Of a stretch of 64,000 bases of DNA, positions 25,994-34,450 are shown piece by piece (position 1 is the stretch's first letter; each line of letters opens with the position of its first letter). The DNA is from Micrococcus endophyticus (GTDB lineage Bacteria; Actinomycetota; Actinomycetes; Actinomycetales; Micrococcaceae), in NCBI RefSeq assembly GCF_014205115.1, contig NZ_JACHMW010000001.1:372001-436000 (forward strand). The letters run 5' to 3'. A model generated the notes under the pieces. That model saw only the letters and a program-made list of their open reading frames with translations, searched no databases and was not told the origin of the DNA. Both the position numbers and the translations under genes were made by a program.

Positions 25994-27343
25994 ATGCGAA
26001 GCGAGGACACCGTGGCCCACACCCCGACGGACCAGACCCCGACGGACCAGACCCTGACGGATCAGACCCCGGCACCCGCCCGGCCCGCCGCGGAGGCGCG
26101 GCACCCCGGTCGACGCGCCCCGCGCGCCCGAGCCGGACTCGGCCTGCTCGCCTCCGCCGTGCTCGTGACCGGACTGGCCGGCTGCGGCGTCGCGGCAGAG
26201 CCGGGGGCCGACGCCTCCGGCTCCGCGCCGGACTCCTCCACGTCCTCGGGCCCGGCCTCCGCCGACCCCGGCCAGGACGTGGCGGACACCGCCGTCGGCA
26301 CGGCCGCCAAGACCGCGCTGCCCTCCGTGGTGACCATCTCCGCGACCTCCGGGCAGGGCTCCGGCTCGGGCTCCGGCTCGATCCTGGACGAGGAGGGGCA
26401 CATCCTCACCAACACGCACGTGGTCACCCTGGGCGGCCAGACCTCGGACGCGGAGCTGACCGTGCGCACCTCAGACGGCACGGTGTACGCCGCCACCGTC
26501 GTCGGCACCGACCCGCTCTCGGACCTGGCCGTCATCAAGATCGACGCCCCGGACCTCACCCCCATCCAGATGGGGCGCTCGGCGGACCTGAAGGTCGGCG
26601 ACGACGCGATCGCCATCGGCGCCCCGCTCGGCCTGCCGAACACCGTCACCGACGGCATCATCTCCACCCTGGACCGCACCATCGCCGTCGCCTCCTCCGA
26701 GGCGCCCCGGCAGCAGGAGTCCGGGCAGGGCCAGGGCCCCGGCCAGGGCTCGTCCTCCGGACCGGAGCGCTTCCGGTTCGAGCTGCCCGGCGCCCAGCAG
26801 AGCCCCCAGGGCGAGGTCTACATCAACGTGCTGCAGACCGACGCGGCCATCAACCCCGGCAACTCCGGCGGCCCCCTCGTGGACGGGCAGGGCCGGCTCG
26901 TGGGCGTGAACGTCGCCATCGCCTCGGCCGGGCAGGGCCAGGGCGAGGCCGGCAACATCGGCGTGGGCTTCGCCATCCCCGTGGACTACGCCCAGCGCGT
27001 GGCCCAGGACCTGATCGAGCACGGGGAGGCCACCCACGCGGTCCTCGGCGTCAGCGTCACCCCCGAGCCGGCCGAGGTGCAGGGCGGGGACGCGCAGGCC
27101 CGGACCGTGTTCAGCGACGGCGCCCGCGTCCACGAGGTCGTCGCCGACTCGCCGGCCGCGCAGGCCGGGCTGCGGGAGGGCGACGTGATCACCGCGGTGG
27201 GCGAGCGCGCCGTCATCGACTCCGAGTCCCTCACGGCCGTGGTCCGCGAGCACCGCGTGGGAGACTCGGCCGAGATCACCTATCTCCGCGACGGCGCGGA
27301 GCAGAAGGCCCAGGTCGAGTTCCAGGAGGACACCAGCCAGTGA
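25994..27343 (+). CDS. HtrA/DegP-like serine protease with PDZ domain, possible lipoprotein
   Basis: The 449-residue protein has a trypsin-like domain with the full triad in context: His in NTHVV, Asp in DLAVIK, Ser in NPGNSGGPL. A C-terminal PDZ domain follows (VVADSPAAQAGLREGDVITAVG). HtrA proteases degrade misfolded envelope proteins. The N-terminus is odd. About 45 residues with three TDQTP-like repeats and basic RRAPRARAG come before the hydrophobic segment, which ends in LAGC (Cys64), a lipobox. The n-region is unusually long for a lipoprotein signal, so a membrane anchor is an alternative. GTG 26012, with GAGG upstream, is an alternative start. The stop overlaps the next gene as GTGA. 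Confidence 0.88.
   Translation: MRSEDTVAHTPTDQTPTDQTLTDQTPAPARPAAEARHPGRRAPRARAGLGLLASAVLVTGLAGCGVAAEPGADASGSAPDSSTSSGPASADPGQDVADTAVGTAAKTALPSVVTISATSGQGSGSGSGSILDEEGHILTNTHVVTLGGQTSDAELTVRTSDGTVYAATVVGTDPLSDLAVIKIDAPDLTPIQMGRSADLKVGDDAIAIGAPLGLPNTVTDGIISTLDRTIAVASSEAPRQQESGQGQGPGQGSSSGPERFRFELPGAQQSPQGEVYINVLQTDAAINPGNSGGPLVDGQGRLVGVNVAIASAGQGQGEAGNIGVGFAIPVDYAQRVAQDLIEHGEATHAVLGVSVTPEPAEVQGGDAQARTVFSDGARVHEVVADSPAAQAGLREGDVITAVGERAVIDSESLTAVVREHRVGDSAEITYLRDGAEQKAQVEFQEDTSQ
26021..26065 (+). repeat. Three 15-bp tandem repeats in the protease N-terminus
   Basis: Units at 26021-26035, 26036-26050 (exact) and 26051-26065 (two changes) encode TDQTP, TDQTL and related pentapeptides. Confidence 0.85.
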
Positions 27344-28116
27344 CGACCCCGATCACCCCCGCCGCGCTCGCGGCCGAGCACGGCTGGCGCACCGTCCTGG
27401 CCGTCGGCGCCCACCCCGACGACCTGGACTTCGGCGCCGCCGCCACCCTGGCCGGCCTCAGCGCGGCGGGGCTGCGCGTCGAGCTCTGCGTCGTCACCGA
27501 CGGCGACGCCGGCGGCTTCGACTCCGAGGGCCCCGAGGCGATGACCGCCCGCCGCCACGCGGAGCAGCGGGCCGCGGCCGCCGTCGTCGGCGCCCACGAG
27601 GTCCACTTCCTCGGCGAGCGCGACGGCCACCTCGAGCCGGACCACGGCGTGCGCCGCAAGCTCGTGGCCCTCATGCGCCGAGTGCGCCCGGACGTGGTGC
27701 TCAGCACCCACCCCGAGCGCGACTGGGAGCTCATGCAGGCCGCCCACCCGGACCACCTGGCGTGCGGGGAGGCCGTGGTGCGCGCCGCGTACCCGGCCGT
27801 GGAGAACCCCTACGCCTACCCCGAGCTCGCCGCCGAGGGCCTCGAGGCCTTCAAGATCCGCCACCTGCTGCTCTACAGCGCACCCGCGGCGCGGCGGAAC
27901 ACGGTCGTGGACGTCACCGGCCTGGAGGACGTGAAGCTGCGGGCCCTGGACGCCCACATCTCCCAGCACCCGGACGTGGCCGCCATGCGCCGGCACGTGC
28001 ACGCGCAGATGACGGAGCACCACCGGCACGCCGCCGGCCCCGCCGCCGCGCCGGGCCTCGCCGAGGCCTTCCACCTGGTCACCGTCAACGGGCCGGGCAC
28101 CATCTCCGGGTTCTGA
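27340..28116 (+). CDS. PIG-L/LmbE family zinc deacetylase
   Basis: The 258-residue protein has the metal motif AHPDDLDFGAAA near residue 24 and the later AAHPDHLACGEA His motif. The family removes acetyl or acyl groups from N-acetylglucosamine-type substrates. In actinobacteria it includes MshB and Mca of mycothiol metabolism and other amidohydrolases; I cannot decide between these. GTG 27340 overlaps the protease TGA (GTGA), so translation is probably coupled. A perfect hairpin follows. Confidence 0.85.
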   Translation: MTTPITPAALAAEHGWRTVLAVGAHPDDLDFGAAATLAGLSAAGLRVELCVVTDGDAGGFDSEGPEAMTARRHAEQRAAAAVVGAHEVHFLGERDGHLEPDHGVRRKLVALMRRVRPDVVLSTHPERDWELMQAAHPDHLACGEAVVRAAYPAVENPYAYPELAAEGLEAFKIRHLLLYSAPAARRNTVVDVTGLEDVKLRALDAHISQHPDVAAMRRHVHAQMTEHHRHAAGPAAAPGLAEAFHLVTVNGPGTISGF

Positions 28117-28145
28117 GCCCGGGGCCTGAGCCGCCGCGGGACAGC

Positions 28146-28182
28146 GAAGGGGCCGGCGACGTCATCCGTCGCCGGCCCCTTC
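28146..28182. terminator. Bidirectional terminator
   Basis: A 16-bp perfect stem (GAAGGGGCCGGCGACG and complement) and a 5-nt loop lie between the convergent PIG-L and sigma/anti-sigma genes. Confidence 0.8.
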
Positions 28183-28194
28183 GCCGTGTGAGCC

Positions 28195-29640
28195 TCAGTT
28201 GGTGCTGGGCCGCCCGCCGTAGCGGGGGCCCGTGTGCGCGGTCGGGTCGAGGTCCACACCCACGAGCGTGTCCGTGGTCGGCACCTCGGAGCCCGAGCTC
28301 GGCTCCACGGTGATCCCGACAGCGGCGAACCGGTCCAGGCCGCGGAAGGTGACGGGCTCGCCGAAGCCGTTGGCGTCGAAGGTGCCCAGCGAGGCGGGGG
28401 CGGTGCCGTCGTCGGGGTACAGCCACACCTGGTAGGCCTGGCCGTCCGGCAGCTGCGGCATGCCGCTGACCGTCACGTAGCCGCTGTTCTGGTCGCGGGA
28501 GAGGAAGGCCTGCGCGGTGCCTCCGTCGCGGGCCGGGTTCTCCGAGGTGGTGAATAGGTCCTCGGACTGGTCCACGCGGTGCACGATGCCCGGGCGGGTG
28601 AACTGGCTCCAGACCGTCCACGCGCCGACGCCGAGCACCAGCGCGGCCAGCAGGACCATGGCGGTGATCTTGAGCCAGCGCAGCCGGTCCTTCGGCGGGC
28701 GGGCGGGCGCGGCCTCCTCGCCGATCAGGTCCATGCCCACGTCCTGGGCGGGCAGGCGGCGCAGGACGTCGTCCAGCATGGCCGAGGGGGGCTCGGCGGT
28801 CACGGAGCGGAAGGCCCAGGCCACCGCCTGGCGCGCGCCGTCCACCCGGGAGCGCCAGCGGGGCAGGTCCCCGCCGCGGCGCTGCACCGCCGAGACCGCC
28901 GCGGTGTGGCCGGCGGTCTCCAGGGCGTGGACGGCCGAGAGGTCGGCCAGCTCCAGGGCGTGGCCCGCCTCGACGTCCTCGCGGACGGAGGTGGCCAGCG
29001 CCGGGCGCGCGGACGTCGCCGGGGAGCGGTCCGCCGCGTCGCGGGTCAGCGCGCGGTGCGCCTCGACGACCTGCCGGACGCCGTCGCGCAGCAGCGTGCG
29101 GGACTCGGCCACCGGGCGGCCCATCCGCTCGGCGACCTGCCGGTCCGTGAGCCCGCCCAGCCAGGCCAGGCGCACGGCCTCGAACGCAGCCGGGTCCACC
29201 CGGGAGTCCAGGTCCTCGGGCCGCTCGGCGGGTCCGGCCGAGCCGGGCCCGGCGCGGTCCGGGAGCAGCCCGTGCCCGGCCTCGGGGAGGCCGTCCGTGC
29301 GCAGGAGCGTGGTCATCACGCGGTGCGCCAGGACCTCGAGCCACGTGAACACCTGGCGCTCGCGGTGGGAGGCGGCGTCGTGCTCGCTCAGGTCCAGCCC
29401 GGCCTCGGACGCCTCCTCCCACGCGGTCAGGTAGGTGCGGGTCGTGGCCTCCGCGGCGTCGTCCGCGGAGCGGAACATCGCCGAGGCCAGGCCGTGCACC
29501 CACGGCACCGTGGCGTCGTAGAACGCGGAGAAGGCCGCGCGGTCGCCCTCGGCGCTGCGGCGGAGCAGGGTGTCCAGGGCGGGCGCGCCGGCCGCTGCGG
29601 AGCGGTCGGCCCGGGGCTCGGACGCGTCAGGAGTCTGCAT
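28195..29640 (-). CDS. Single-chain ECF-sigma-like and RskA-type anti-sigma membrane protein
   Basis: The 481-residue protein joins two parts usually made separately. Residues 22-115 resemble ECF sigma region 2 (FSAFYDATVPWVHGLASAMF, then TWLEVLAHRVMTTLL). Residues 150-197 resemble sigma region 4 (LAWLGGLTDRQVAERMGRPV). Residues 225-298 look like an anti-sigma domain without the HxxxCxxC zinc ligands. One transmembrane helix lies at 323-344, then an RskA-like extracytoplasmic domain (VSGMPQLPDGQAYQVWLYP). SigK-RskA systems release sigma by proteolysis of the anti-sigma factor. Here release would free a tethered sigma part. That is inference; the sigma half could be inactive. TAGACT lies 9 nt before ATG 29640. 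Confidence 0.8.
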   Translation of the reverse strand: MQTPDASEPRADRSAAAGAPALDTLLRRSAEGDRAAFSAFYDATVPWVHGLASAMFRSADDAAEATTRTYLTAWEEASEAGLDLSEHDAASHRERQVFTWLEVLAHRVMTTLLRTDGLPEAGHGLLPDRAGPGSAGPAERPEDLDSRVDPAAFEAVRLAWLGGLTDRQVAERMGRPVAESRTLLRDGVRQVVEAHRALTRDAADRSPATSARPALATSVREDVEAGHALELADLSAVHALETAGHTAAVSAVQRRGGDLPRWRSRVDGARQAVAWAFRSVTAEPPSAMLDDVLRRLPAQDVGMDLIGEEAAPARPPKDRLRWLKITAMVLLAALVLGVGAWTVWSQFTRPGIVHRVDQSEDLFTTSENPARDGGTAQAFLSRDQNSGYVTVSGMPQLPDGQAYQVWLYPDDGTAPASLGTFDANGFGEPVTFRGLDRFAAVGITVEPSSGSEVPTTDTLVGVDLDPTAHTGPRYGGRPSTN

Positions 29641-29647
29641 GGTGGCC

Positions 29648-30208
29648 TCAGTCTAGGGAATCGGTCGCGGACGCCGCACCGGCGAACCCGTGTTGACGCC
29701 ACGCCTCGTAGACGGCGACGGACACGGCGTTCGCGAGGTTCAGCGAGCGCCGCGAGGGCTGCATGGGCAGCGCGACGGTCTCGGCGACGCGGGGGTCGGC
29801 GACGACCTCCTCGGGCAGCCCCGTCGACTCGCGGCCGAAGAGCAGCACGTCCCCGGGCCGGTAGTCGACCCGGTCGTGCCGCACCCGCCCGCGCGCCGTG
29901 AACGCCAGCACGCGGGCCGGGGCGAGCGCGGCCAGGGCGGCGTCCAGGTCCGGGTGCACGGTGACCACGGCGAGGTCGTGGTAGTCCAGGCCGGCGCGCC
30001 GCAGGTGCGCGTCCTCGAAGCCAAAGCCCAGCGGCTCCACCAGGTGCAGCTCGGCCCCGGTGATCGCGGCGAGCCGGATCGCGTTGCCGGTGTTGCCGGG
30101 GATCTCGGGCGTCAGCAGCAGGATGCGGAAGCGGGGGGTGCCGGGCGCGGGCGCGCGCTCGGCGCCCTCATGGGGGTTCGGGCGGGGCGGGGCGGGGGAG
30201 TCGGACAC
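29648..30208 (-). CDS. trmL: tRNA (cytidine(34)-2'-O)-methyltransferase TrmL
   Basis: The 186-residue SPOUT methyltransferase has family motifs in order: PEIPGNTGNAIRLAA with LHLVEPLGF, then LLFGRESTGLPEE, then the knot-forming MQPSRRSLNLANAVSVAVYE. TrmL methylates the wobble 2'-OH of tRNA-Leu isoacceptors using S-adenosylmethionine. A Pro-rich 24-residue N-terminus precedes the domain. GTG 30208 follows a TAGGCT hexamer by 6 nt. Confidence 0.88.
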   Translation of the reverse strand: MSDSPAPPRPNPHEGAERAPAPGTPRFRILLLTPEIPGNTGNAIRLAAITGAELHLVEPLGFGFEDAHLRRAGLDYHDLAVVTVHPDLDAALAALAPARVLAFTARGRVRHDRVDYRPGDVLLFGRESTGLPEEVVADPRVAETVALPMQPSRRSLNLANAVSVAVYEAWRQHGFAGAASATDSLD

Positions 30209-30214
30209 GCGCTC

Positions 30215-30220
30215 AGCCTA
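30215..30220 (-). promoter_or_regulatory. -10 hexamer of trmL, probably leaderless
   Basis: TAGGCT on the minus strand, 6 nt before GTG 30208. No ribosome binding site. Confidence 0.5.
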
Positions 30221-30273
30221 GTGGCGCGGCGCCTCCGCGGCCCGGAGCACGGGGACCGGGACGCGGACCCGGG

Positions 30274-31233
30274 TCAGTGCAGCCGCTCGACGAGGGTGCC
30301 GAGCACGCGGCGGTCCACCAGGTCCGGGTCCTCGCCCGTGCCGAGGAACAGGAGCATGTCGCGGACGAACTGCAGGCCGGGGGCGGGCGGGGCGGTGAGC
30401 AGGTCGGCCCGGGCGCCGGGGTCGTCGGCCCCGCGAGCGTGGCGGATCACGGGCCCGTGGAGGGCGTCGCGGTCCGTCATCACGTGCACGAATCCGCCCA
30501 CCGTGACCTGGGGGAGCACCTGCTGCCAGGCCATCATGGCGGGCCCCAGCAACGGGGGCGCCACCGGCCGCCCGCGCGAGCGCAGGTCGGACCCGTCCCA
30601 CGTGTAGGCGCCCTCCGGGACCATCACGGAGCCCACGAGCGCCAGGCGGTGCCCGCACAGCACGGCATGGTCGACGTCGAGGGGCCGGCCCCAGCGGCCG
30701 GCCAGGCGCAGCCCGGTGAGCACGCGCGCGGCCGGCAGCGCGTCGGCCACGTGGCGCAGCAGGAGGTCCAGGGTGCGGGCCTGGCGGAGCACCCGGTGCT
30801 CGTCCGGGAGGATCCCGCGGGGCCGCGGCGCGCCGTGCACGCGCTGGCTGGAACGGGGCAGGTCCAGGACGGCGGCGTCGGACTCGCCCTCGCCGGGCGG
30901 CGGCTCGTACCGCACGGTGCGCGCCGGGCGGCCGGCGGCGCCCCGGGCCGGTCTCGACGCCGCGGCCCGCCCCGGTCGGGCAGCGCCGCAGGAGGCGGGG
31001 GCCCGGCCGGCGCCGGGGGCCGGCAGGGACAGGTCGTAGCGGCGGCGGGCGTCGGCGTCGCCGAGGACCTGCCAGGCCCGGGAGACGGCGCGGAACGCCG
31101 CGGGATCGCCGCCGGCGTCGGGGTGGGTGCGGCGGGCGGCGGCCCGGTAGGCGCGGCGCACGGCCGCGTCGTCGGCGTCGCGGTCCACGCCGAGGACCTC
31201 GTAGGCCGTGCGGTGCTCGTCTGCGGCGCTCAT
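30274..31233 (-). CDS. J-domain (DnaJ-like) protein
   Basis: The 319-residue protein starts with a J domain of about 65 residues (AYEVLGVDRDADDAAVRRAY, HPD in RRTHPDAGGDP, ending RRRYDLSL). J domains stimulate the ATPase of Hsp70. An Ala/Arg/Pro-rich linker follows, then a domain of about 190 residues without zinc fingers or a DnaJ C-terminal fold that I can recognise. This region contains LAGRWGRPLDVDHAVLCGHRLALVG cut by linkers, and VGGFVHVMTD. It resembles the conserved actinobacterial J-domain proteins of unknown partner. ATG overlaps the previous stop as ATGA, making it the third gene of the folP-like operon. Confidence 0.75.
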   Translation of the reverse strand: MSAADEHRTAYEVLGVDRDADDAAVRRAYRAAARRTHPDAGGDPAAFRAVSRAWQVLGDADARRRYDLSLPAPGAGRAPASCGAARPGRAAASRPARGAAGRPARTVRYEPPPGEGESDAAVLDLPRSSQRVHGAPRPRGILPDEHRVLRQARTLDLLLRHVADALPAARVLTGLRLAGRWGRPLDVDHAVLCGHRLALVGSVMVPEGAYTWDGSDLRSRGRPVAPPLLGPAMMAWQQVLPQVTVGGFVHVMTDRDALHGPVIRHARGADDPGARADLLTAPPAPGLQFVRDMLLFLGTGEDPDLVDRRVLGTLVERLH

Positions 31234-32045
31234 CGACCCGTGCCCGCCCGTCCGTCGAGCACGGGCGCGTCGGCCAGCAGGGCCGCGTGGCGCTCGTGGA
31301 GCAGGCGCAGGTAGAGGTCCCCGTCCTGGGTGAGCACGTGGTGGGGGAGCATCCGCGCCGGCAGCCCGATCCCCTCCACGACGGGGACCAGGCGCGGCCC
31401 CGCCCCGCCGGCCAGCAGGGAGGACAGGGTGAGGAGCAGCTCGTCCACGGCGCCGGCGGCGGCGAGGGCGCCGAACAGGGTCGGCCCGCCCTCGCAGTGG
31501 ACGACGCGCACGCCGCGGCCGGCCAGGAGCGCCAGCAGCTCCCGCGGCTCGACGTCCCGGACGCCGGCGGTCAGCACGTCGGCGACCTCCGCCAGCGCCG
31601 CGGCGCGCTCCGGCCGGGCCGCGACGGCCCGCTCGGAGGCGATCACCCACGGGCGCACGGGGGCGGCGCGGAAGAACTCGCCGTCCGGGTCCAGGTCCAG
31701 CGAGCCGGTCACGACGGCCACGGCCGGGTGCTCCGGCAGGCCCCGGGCGGCGCGGCGGGCCCGGGCGGCGGCGTCCACGAGGGGGCCGGCGTAGCCCTCG
31801 GCGCGCACGGTGCCGGCGCCCACGAGGATCACGTCCGCGTCCGTGCGGGCGAGCGCGAACTGCCGCCGGTCCGCCGGCGAGCCGAGCGTGCCCGAGCGGC
31901 CGTCCAGGGCGGTGGCCCCGTCCAGGGAGGACACGAACACGGCGCGCACCCACGGCCCCGGGGCGTCCTGAGGGGAGGGGGCGCGGCGCAGGGCGAGCAG
32001 GTCCTCGTCCGAGAGCTCCGGGCCGACGGCGGCCAGGCGCCTCAC
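31230..32045 (-). CDS. Pyrimidine/dihydrofolate reductase-family protein (RibD C-terminal domain)
   Basis: The 271-residue protein has the RibD_C fold signatures: AVFVSSLDGATALDGRSG, DADVILVGAGTVRAEGY, a Rossmann-like PAVAVVTGSL, and VHCEGGPTLFGALAAAGAVDEL. No deaminase domain is attached. Stand-alone members include riboflavin pathway reductases. M. tuberculosis Rv2671, of this family, can act as a substitute dihydrofolate reductase. The position directly after a dihydropteroate synthase-like gene, overlapping as GTGA, favours a folate-related role here; that is inference. GGAGGG precedes the GTG start. Confidence 0.8.
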   Translation of the reverse strand: MRRLAAVGPELSDEDLLALRRAPSPQDAPGPWVRAVFVSSLDGATALDGRSGTLGSPADRRQFALARTDADVILVGAGTVRAEGYAGPLVDAAARARRAARGLPEHPAVAVVTGSLDLDPDGEFFRAAPVRPWVIASERAVAARPERAAALAEVADVLTAGVRDVEPRELLALLAGRGVRVVHCEGGPTLFGALAAAGAVDELLLTLSSLLAGGAGPRLVPVVEGIGLPARMLPHHVLTQDGDLYLRLLHERHAALLADAPVLDGRAGTGR

Positions 32046-33040
32046 CGCGTCCCTCCGGCCCGGACGCGGCCGGCACGGTGCTCGGCCAGGGAGGTGCGGT
32101 CCGGGGCGGGGTTGGCCTCGCCCATGTTGTGCACCAGGCGGGCGGGCTCGCGCCAGCCGAACACGCACTCGAGCAGGCGGGCGGCGGAGACGGACGCGGC
32201 GGCGTCGTGCATGCGCAGGATCCGGGCGCCGCCGTGCACGCAGGCCACGGCGGCGGCGAGCGAGCCGGCGAGGCGCTCATGGCGGTGCTGGTCCAGGCTC
32301 TCGCCGATGAAGTCCTTGTTGGACACGGCGGCCAGGACGGGGAGCCCGAGCGCGGCGATCTCGTCCAGCCGCCGCGTGATCTCGAGCGTGTGCAGGGTGT
32401 TCTTGTTCAGGTCGTGCCCCGGGTCCACGATGATCCGCTCCTCGGGGACGCCCAGGGCGACGGCCCGCTCCACGGTGCGCAGCAGGTACTCGCGGACCTC
32501 CGCGACGACGTCGTCGTACCGGGGCTGCGGCGCCACCGCCCGGGGGCCGTGGACGTGCGCCAGCGAGTGGGTGACCACGAGGTGGGCCTGCGAGGCGGCC
32601 ACCACGCGGCCCAGGTCCGCGTGAACGAGGCCGGAGGTGTCGTTGACGACGTCGGCGCCCGCCGCGATGGCCGCCTCGGCGACGGCGGGCTCGAACGTGT
32701 CCGCGGAGAGGATCAGCCCGGCCACGGCCTCGGAGCGCTCGGCGGCCTCCCCGCGCAGGGCCGCGATGAGCGGCACCACCCGCCGGGCCTCCTCGCCGGG
32801 GTCCAGGGCGGGGCCGGGCGCGAACGGGACCCCGCCCACGTCCACCCACTCCGCGCCGGCCTCGGCGGCCGCCCGGGCCTGGTCCACGGCGGCCTCGAGG
32901 GCGAACGCCGCGCCGTCGTCGTAGAAGGAGTCCGGGGTGCGGTTCACCACGGCCATCGTCAGGATGCGACGGCGGAAGTCCACCTCGCGGCGGGCGAAGC
33001 GGCGGACGGGGTGGCGCAGGGCGGGCTCGGTCAGGGTCAT
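32042..33040 (-). CDS. Dihydropteroate synthase family protein (FolP2-like)
   Basis: The 332-residue TIM-barrel protein has DHPS landmarks: [14 protein letters not shown] (phosphate/pterin loop), [25 protein letters not shown] and [13 protein letters not shown]. The last motif and the less common loop sequences resemble the FolP2 group rather than housekeeping FolP1. FolP2 proteins are reported not to make dihydropteroate, so sulfonamide-target activity should not be assumed. ATG 33040 has no clear ribosome binding site; ATG 33058 is an alternative. It is the first gene of a folP-like/ribD-like/dnaJ-like operon and divergent from cysteine desulfurase. Confidence 0.8.
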   Translation of the reverse strand: MTLTEPALRHPVRRFARREVDFRRRILTMAVVNRTPDSFYDDGAAFALEAAVDQARAAAEAGAEWVDVGGVPFAPGPALDPGEEARRVVPLIAALRGEAAERSEAVAGLILSADTFEPAVAEAAIAAGADVVNDTSGLVHADLGRVVAASQAHLVVTHSLAHVHGPRAVAPQPRYDDVVAEVREYLLRTVERAVALGVPEERIIVDPGHDLNKNTLHTLEITRRLDEIAALGLPVLAAVSNKDFIGESLDQHRHERLAGSLAAAVACVHGGARILRMHDAAASVSAARLLECVFGWREPARLVHNMGEANPAPDRTSLAEHRAGRVRAGGTR

Positions 33041-33163
33041 GGCGACATTCTGGCGCATCGGACGGACCCGGGATCGCCGCACCCCTGGGCAGGCGGGCGG
33101 CACAGGAGCACCGTCCCGCTTCGTGCGCACCGCCGAGGCCGGACGGTGCGTGCGGGCGGCTCG

Positions 33164-33169
33164 TACACT
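33164..33169 (+). promoter_or_regulatory. -10 hexamer of the cysteine desulfurase gene, probably leaderless
   Basis: TACACT is followed by 6 nt and ATG 33176. No Shine-Dalgarno sequence. Confidence 0.5.
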
Positions 33170-33175
33170 GGTCCG

Positions 33176-34450
33176 ATGCCCTCCGCCGCGACCCCGCGCC
33201 CCCTCGGGGAGCGCGTGCACCTGGACCACGCCGCCACCACGGTGGTGCGTCCGAGCGCGCTCGCGGCCCTGGCCGAGGCGGCCGCGCTGCCCGGCAACCC
33301 GGCCTCGCTGCACGCCTCCGGGCGGCGCGCGAAGCTGGCGCTCGAGCAGGCGCGCGAGGCGGTCGCCGCGGCCCTCGGCGCGCACCCCAGCGAGGTGGTG
33401 CTCACCTCCGGCGGCACCGAGGCGGACAACCTCGCCGTCCAGGGCCTGTTCCGCGCTCGGCGGGCCGCCGACCCGCAGCGGCGGCGGATCGTGCTCACCG
33501 GCGCCGAGCACCACGCCGTCCTGGACGCCGTGGACTGGCTCGCCGCCCACGAGGGTGCCGAGCCGGTGATCGTCCCCGTGGACGCCGACGGCGTCGTGGA
33601 CCTCGCCGCGTGGGATTCCGCGCTCGCCGCGGCCTCCGAGCGCACCGCCCTGGCGGCGCTGATGTGGGCCAACAACGAGATCGGCACCGTCCAGCCCGTG
33701 GCCGAGGCCGCGCGGATCGCCGCCGCCCACGGCGTGCCCCTGCACACGGACGCCGTGCAGGCGGTCGGCGCCGTGCCGGTGGACTTCGCCGCCTCCGGGG
33801 CGGCCACCCTCGCGGTGTCCGGGCACAAGGCCGGCGCCCCGGTGGGCGTGGGTGCCCTGCTGGTGCGCCGCGACGTGGCCCTGACGCCCGTGGTCCACGG
33901 CGGCGGCCAGGAGCGCCGGCTGCGCTCGGGCACCGTCTCCGTGGCGCTGGCCGCCGCGCTCGCGGCCGCCCTCACCGAGGCCGTGGCCGAGCAGCCGGCC
34001 GAGGCAGTGCGGCTCGGGGCGCTGCGGGACCGGGTGATCGACGCCGTCGAGGCCCTGGAGACCGTGGCGCTGACCGGGCCGCGGGACGCGGACCCGGCCA
34101 CGGGGGAGCCCCTGCCGCCGGGCACCCGGCGCCTGCCTGGCAACGTGCACGTCACGGTGCCCGGCCGCACCGCCGACGCGCTGCTGTTCACGTTCGACAC
34201 CGCCGGCCTGGACACGTCCTCCGGCTCGGCCTGCACCGCCGGGGTGGCCGAGCCCTCCCACGTGGTGGCCGCCCTGCCCGGGCGCACCGAGGCCGACGCG
34301 CGGGCCACCCAGCGCTTCACCCTGGGGCGCACGAGCACCCCGGCGGACGTGGACGCGCTGATCACCGCGCTGCGCGCCCTCGCCCCCGCGCCGCGCCGCG
34401 GCGCACCGACGCCGAAGGGCGCACCGACCACGAAGGAGGAGAGCCGATGA
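33176..34450 (+). CDS. Cysteine desulfurase (IscS/NifS family)
   Basis: The 424-residue class V aminotransferase-fold PLP enzyme turns cysteine into alanine and a protein-bound persulfide. Visible: YLDHAATT-like start ([13 protein letters not shown]), [25 protein letters not shown], the PLP lysine in [11 protein letters not shown], and the active cysteine in SSGSACTAG. It overlaps mnmA as ATGA, so its sulfur is most likely used for tRNA thiolation, the arrangement also seen in M. tuberculosis (Rv3025c/Rv3024c). Confidence 0.92.
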   Translation: MPSAATPRPLGERVHLDHAATTVVRPSALAALAEAAALPGNPASLHASGRRAKLALEQAREAVAAALGAHPSEVVLTSGGTEADNLAVQGLFRARRAADPQRRRIVLTGAEHHAVLDAVDWLAAHEGAEPVIVPVDADGVVDLAAWDSALAAASERTALAALMWANNEIGTVQPVAEAARIAAAHGVPLHTDAVQAVGAVPVDFAASGAATLAVSGHKAGAPVGVGALLVRRDVALTPVVHGGGQERRLRSGTVSVALAAALAAALTEAVAEQPAEAVRLGALRDRVIDAVEALETVALTGPRDADPATGEPLPPGTRRLPGNVHVTVPGRTADALLFTFDTAGLDTSSGSACTAGVAEPSHVVAALPGRTEADARATQRFTLGRTSTPADVDALITALRALAPAPRRGAPTPKGAPTTKEESR

